This document shows, piece by piece, positions 23,957 to 27,020 of a DNA stretch of 27,020 bases (the first letter of the stretch is position 1; every line of letters begins with the position of its first letter). The stretch is from Ignavibacteriaceae bacterium (GTDB lineage Bacteria; Bacteroidota; Ignavibacteria; Ignavibacteriales; Ignavibacteriaceae). The stretch lies in the NCBI GenBank assembly GCA_025449775.1, contig JANWIS010000123.1, positions 1 to 27,020 on the forward strand. The letters are read 5' to 3'. Under the pieces are notes generated by a model. The model did not search any database. It had not been told where the DNA came from and worked only from the letters and a program-made list of their open reading frames with translations. Both the position numbers and the translations under genes were made by a program.

Positions 23957-24236
23957 CAACTTTAAAAGTTTAAAAGATGTTTTTCGAAGCGAAAAATCTT
24001 TTGTAGGTCTCCGCGAGTCAGTCGATTCCGGGGATGTTATCGTCAGCTTCCATGAAATATTTCCGGATCTTGAAAGGGTAGCCCTGCCGCAATCATGCGA
24101 AAAAAAAGTTTTAAGACTGAAGGTCGAAAACCCGGCATGGAGAAACGAATTGAAGTTTATGGAAACAGAGATTGTAGAAAAAATAAATAAATTTTTTAAT
24201 GAGCAAAGAATAATTCAAATAAGATTTATCGGATAG
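23949..24236 (+). CDS. DUF721/DciA-like protein, probable helicase loading factor
   Basis: 95 aa. The C-terminal half has the DUF721 signature: LRLKVENPAWRNELKFMETEIVEKINKFF, ending IIQIRFIG. DciA, the DUF721 founding member, recruits the replicative helicase DnaB in bacteria without DnaC or DnaI; this is from general knowledge of the family. It begins inside recF (8-bp overlap) and sits 3 bp before gyrB, a common place for DUF721 genes. It is short, with the domain occupying nearly the whole protein and no extended disordered tail, so function as a full DciA is inferred. Confidence 0.8.
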   Translation: MRSNFKSLKDVFRSEKSFVGLRESVDSGDVIVSFHEIFPDLERVALPQSCEKKVLRLKVENPAWRNELKFMETEIVEKINKFFNEQRIIQIRFIG

Positions 24237-24239
24237 AAT

Positions 24240-26222
24240 ATGATTAAGGGCAAAAAGCAGGCAGAGTACAGTGCAAAAAACATTAATGTTCTTAAGGGTC
24301 TCGAAGCGGTTAGAAAAAGACCCGCAATGTATATCGGTGACGTAAGCAGCCGCGGATTACATCACCTGGTTAATGAAGTTGTTGATAACAGTATTGATGA
24401 AGCACTCGCTGGTTATTGCGATAACATAGAAGTTCAGATTAATAAGGATGGTTCGGTTTCAGTAACAGACAACGGAAGAGGAATTCCTGTTGATATGCAC
24501 CCGGTAGAAAAACGATCAGCCCTGGAAGTTGTAATGACCGTTTTGCATGCCGGTGGAAAATTTGATAAGAGCTCGTACAAAGTTTCTGGTGGACTTCATG
24601 GTGTCGGTGTCTCGGTTGTTAATGCATTGTCAGGGTGGCTTAAGGTAGAAGTTAAAAGAGAGGGCAAATTATTTTTTCAGGAATACAGAAAGGGCGCTCC
24701 CGTAAAACCGGTTAAAGAGATAGGAAAGACTAAGCGCGGAGAAAGCGGCACAACAGTAACCTTCATACCCGACGCAGATATTTTTAATGTAACAGAATTC
24801 CGATTTGATATTCTTGCTGAAAGAATGAGAGAGCTTGCCTATCTGAACAAAAACATCACAATAAAAATTAAGGATGAAAGAAACGGAGGAGAAGAAGCAA
24901 CGTTTCAATTTAAGGGCGGACTGATAGAGTTTGTTAAATATCTTGATGCAGCAAGAGAGCCGCTTCACAAAACTATTTATATTGAAGGCGAAAAAGACAA
25001 TACACCGGTAGAGATTGCATTCCAATACACCGAAAGCTATGCTGAAAATCTTTTCTCTTATGTCAATAATATAAATACACACGAAGGCGGGACCCATCTT
25101 GTTGGATTTAAAACAGCACTCACGCGAACACTCAACAACTATGCATATAAAAACGGACTGATAAAAGAAGGAAAGATTACATTAACAGGAGACGACTTCA
25201 GAGAAGGATTAACAGGAGTAATTTCAGTTAAAGTTGCCGAGCCGCAATTTGAAGGTCAAACAAAAACCAAGCTTGGAAACAGCGAAACAAAATCAGCAGT
25301 TGAAACTTTGGTTGGCGAAAAGCTGGCGGAGTTTCTTGAGGAGAATCCACCCGTCGGAAGAAAAATTATTGAAAAATGTTTGAGAGCTGCCGAAGCAAGA
25401 GAAGCCGCAAGAAAAGCCCGCGATCTTTCCAGAAGAAAAAATGCATTGGACAATATGAACTTACCAGGCAAACTTGCTGATTGCAGTATTACGGATCCGG
25501 AACATTGCGAGATTTATATTGTCGAAGGTGATTCCGCAGGAGGATCTGCAAAACAGGGCAGAGATAGAAAATTTCAGGCTATACTTCCGCTTAGGGGAAA
25601 AATTCTGAATGTTGAAAAGGCAAAGCTGAACAAAATATTGGAGAACAATGAGATCAGAGCAATGATTTCTGCTATTGGTGCAGGACTTGGAGCTGAGTTT
25701 GATCATGCGCAAGCGCGTTACGGTAAAATTATTTTAATGACAGATGCCGATGTCGATGGCAGTCATATCAGAACACTTCTTCTTACTTTCCTTTACAGGC
25801 ACATGAAAGATTTAATCACTGCCGGCAAAGTTTACATAGCTCAACCGCCGCTTTATAAAATTAAAAAGGGCAAAGAAGAATTTTATGCTTATGATGAAAT
25901 TGAGAGAGACAAAATTATAAAACGACTTAAGGTAAACGGAAAAGAGAAAAAGCAAGTCGAAGAAAATATCGAAGAAGAAGTTGTAAATGAAGAAAAAGAA
26001 ACAAAGGGACTTGTAATTTCACGATACAAGGGATTGGGAGAAATGAATCCTGAACAACTTTGGAGCACAACCATGAATCCGGAAACAAGAACAATACTTC
26101 AGGTTACTTTGGAAAGCGCAGCAAATGCAGATAAAATTTTTGAAACATTAATGGGCGACGAAGTTGAGCCGAGAAAAGAATTCATAGAGAAGCATGCCAA
26201 GTATGCAAATCTTGATGTTTAA
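24240..26222 (+). CDS. gyrB: DNA gyrase subunit B
   Basis: ATPase subunit of gyrase, which introduces negative supercoils. The 660-aa protein has the GHKL ATPase (EVVDNSIDEA with Glu46 and Asn50, DNGRGIP, GGLHGVGVSVVNALS at 117-131). The TOPRIM domain follows with EGDSAGGSAKQGRDR (Glu429) and MTDADVDGSHIR (Asp502, Asp504), then the C-terminal KGLGEMNPEQLW. A short acidic/lysine-rich insert (KEKKQVEENIEEEVVNEEKETK, about 568-589) lies in the TOPRIM-tail region; the large E. coli-type insertion is absent. Starts 3 bp after the DciA-like gene; gyrA follows 28 bp downstream. Confidence 0.97.
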   Translation: MIKGKKQAEYSAKNINVLKGLEAVRKRPAMYIGDVSSRGLHHLVNEVVDNSIDEALAGYCDNIEVQINKDGSVSVTDNGRGIPVDMHPVEKRSALEVVMTVLHAGGKFDKSSYKVSGGLHGVGVSVVNALSGWLKVEVKREGKLFFQEYRKGAPVKPVKEIGKTKRGESGTTVTFIPDADIFNVTEFRFDILAERMRELAYLNKNITIKIKDERNGGEEATFQFKGGLIEFVKYLDAAREPLHKTIYIEGEKDNTPVEIAFQYTESYAENLFSYVNNINTHEGGTHLVGFKTALTRTLNNYAYKNGLIKEGKITLTGDDFREGLTGVISVKVAEPQFEGQTKTKLGNSETKSAVETLVGEKLAEFLEENPPVGRKIIEKCLRAAEAREAARKARDLSRRKNALDNMNLPGKLADCSITDPEHCEIYIVEGDSAGGSAKQGRDRKFQAILPLRGKILNVEKAKLNKILENNEIRAMISAIGAGLGAEFDHAQARYGKIILMTDADVDGSHIRTLLLTFLYRHMKDLITAGKVYIAQPPLYKIKKGKEEFYAYDEIERDKIIKRLKVNGKEKKQVEENIEEEVVNEEKETKGLVISRYKGLGEMNPEQLWSTTMNPETRTILQVTLESAANADKIFETLMGDEVEPRKEFIEKHAKYANLDV

Positions 26223-26250
26223 AAATGTAAATCTTAAAAAGTGATAAGAG

Positions 26251-27020
26251 ATGGCAACAATTTTTGAAAAAATATTACCGGTAACACTTGAAGAGGAGAT
26301 GAAATCCTCTTATATAGATTATGCAATGTCCGTAATCGTGGCTCGTGCACTTCCTGATGTGAGAGACGGATTGAAGCCTGTTCACCGAAGAGTTCTTTTT
26401 GGTATGCACGAACTCGGGATGTTTCATAGCAAACCATATAAAAAATCTGCAAGGATCGTCGGAGAAGTTCTAGGAAAGTATCATCCTCATGGTGACACAG
26501 CAGTTTATGATACTATGGTAAGAATGGTTCAGGATTTTTCTTTACGTTATCCGCTCATTGACGGTCAGGGAAATTTTGGTTCAGTAGATGGCGACTCTCC
26601 TGCGGCAATGAGATATACCGAAGCCCGACTAGCAAGAATTTCTGACGAAGTACTGAGAGATCTCGATAAGAACACAGTAGATTTTGTTCCGAACTTTGAT
26701 GACTCACTGCAGGAACCAACTGTAATGCCATCATACCTTCCTAACCTTTTAATAAACGGATCGAGTGGAATCGCAGTTGGAATGGCGACAAACATTCCAC
26801 CACATAATCTTGGTGAAGTGGTTGACGGGCTGATTAATCTTATTAAAAACCCGAACGTTACAATAGAAAAATTGATGAAGAATATTATTGCCCCGGATTT
26901 TCCTACTGCAGGAATTATTTATGGTTATGCCGGAGTCAAAGATGCATTCATGACAGGCAGAGGAAGAATTCTTGTCAGGGCAAAAGCAAACATCGAAACA
27001 CAGAAGTCAGGCAGAGAAAA
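26251..27020 (+). CDS. gyrA: DNA gyrase subunit A, 5' part (cut by window end)
   Basis: 256 full codons are visible, open to the window edge. The gyrase/topo IV A breakage-reunion domain is clear: YIDYAMSVIVARALPDVRDGLKPVHRRVLFGM, KSARIVGEVLGKYHPHGDTAVYDTMVRM, FSLRYPLIDGQGNFGS, AAMRYTEARL with catalytic Tyr122 and GIAVGMATNIPPHN. Residue numbering matches E. coli, with Thr83 and Asp87 in the quinolone region. ATG with AAGAG just before it. Because it pairs with gyrB, gyrA is far more likely than parC. Confidence 0.96.
   Translation, partial: MATIFEKILPVTLEEEMKSSYIDYAMSVIVARALPDVRDGLKPVHRRVLFGMHELGMFHSKPYKKSARIVGEVLGKYHPHGDTAVYDTMVRMVQDFSLRYPLIDGQGNFGSVDGDSPAAMRYTEARLARISDEVLRDLDKNTVDFVPNFDDSLQEPTVMPSYLPNLLINGSSGIAVGMATNIPPHNLGEVVDGLINLIKNPNVTIEKLMKNIIAPDFPTAGIIYGYAGVKDAFMTGRGRILVRAKANIETQKSGRE

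Noticed and set aside
1..27020. CRISPR array, transposon, prophage, toxin-antitoxin or defence system
   Set aside because: No regularly spaced repeats, integrase, transposase or known defence domain was found in any frame; the window is housekeeping DNA around the origin.

Overview
The window is an AT-rich bacterial chromosome segment spanning a replication-origin neighbourhood. To the left of about 18.96 kb, rpmH, rnpA, yidC and a patatin/Omp85 gene run on the minus strand. To the right, dnaA, dnaN, recF, a DciA-like gene, gyrB and gyrA (cut by the window end) run on the plus strand. This divergence, with DnaA-box-like sites on both sides of dnaA, places oriC at roughly 18.96-21.17 kb. Gene order, the weak or absent Shine-Dalgarno sequences at many starts, the patatin-Omp85 fusion and the AT-rich codon usage fit the Bacteroidota/Chlorobiota/Ignavibacteriota (FCB) group, most likely an Ignavibacteria-type organism. 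That lineage call is an inference from memory of these genomes, not from a search.

Layout. 1-1028: the 5' part of a secreted cysteine-rich protein of unknown function, which runs off the left edge. 1.2-3 kb: DNA-3-methyladenine glycosylase I (tag) and, divergently, a PflX-type radical SAM protein. 3-8.25 kb: a POT-family transporter and cobalamin-dependent methionine synthase (metH), headed by a SAM-I riboswitch and an intrinsic terminator. 8.4-13.7 kb: hldD (heptose epimerase for LPS core), a very acidic small protein, a Nudix hydrolase, an ArsP_2/DUF2899 permease, an alpha/beta hydrolase and glgA (glycogen synthase). 13.7-18.95 kb: patatin-Omp85, yidC, rnpA, rpmH. 18.96-27 kb: origin region, dnaA, a small putative lipoprotein, dnaN, recF, dciA-like, gyrB, gyrA.

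How it works together. The right third is a replication module: initiator (DnaA), clamp (DnaN), gap repair (RecF), a likely helicase-loading protein (DciA-like) and gyrase. The left arm of the origin supplies translation and membrane insertion (L34, RNase P protein, YidC). The rest is housekeeping metabolism and envelope biogenesis.

I found no defence island, CRISPR array, transposon, integrase, tRNA or rRNA. The points most worth a second look are: a repeated extended DnaA-box motif on both sides of dnaA, plus palindromes upstream of dnaA; an rnpA gene with no ordinary start codon; a lipoprotein-like gene inserted between dnaA and dnaN; and the SAM-I riboswitch on metH.
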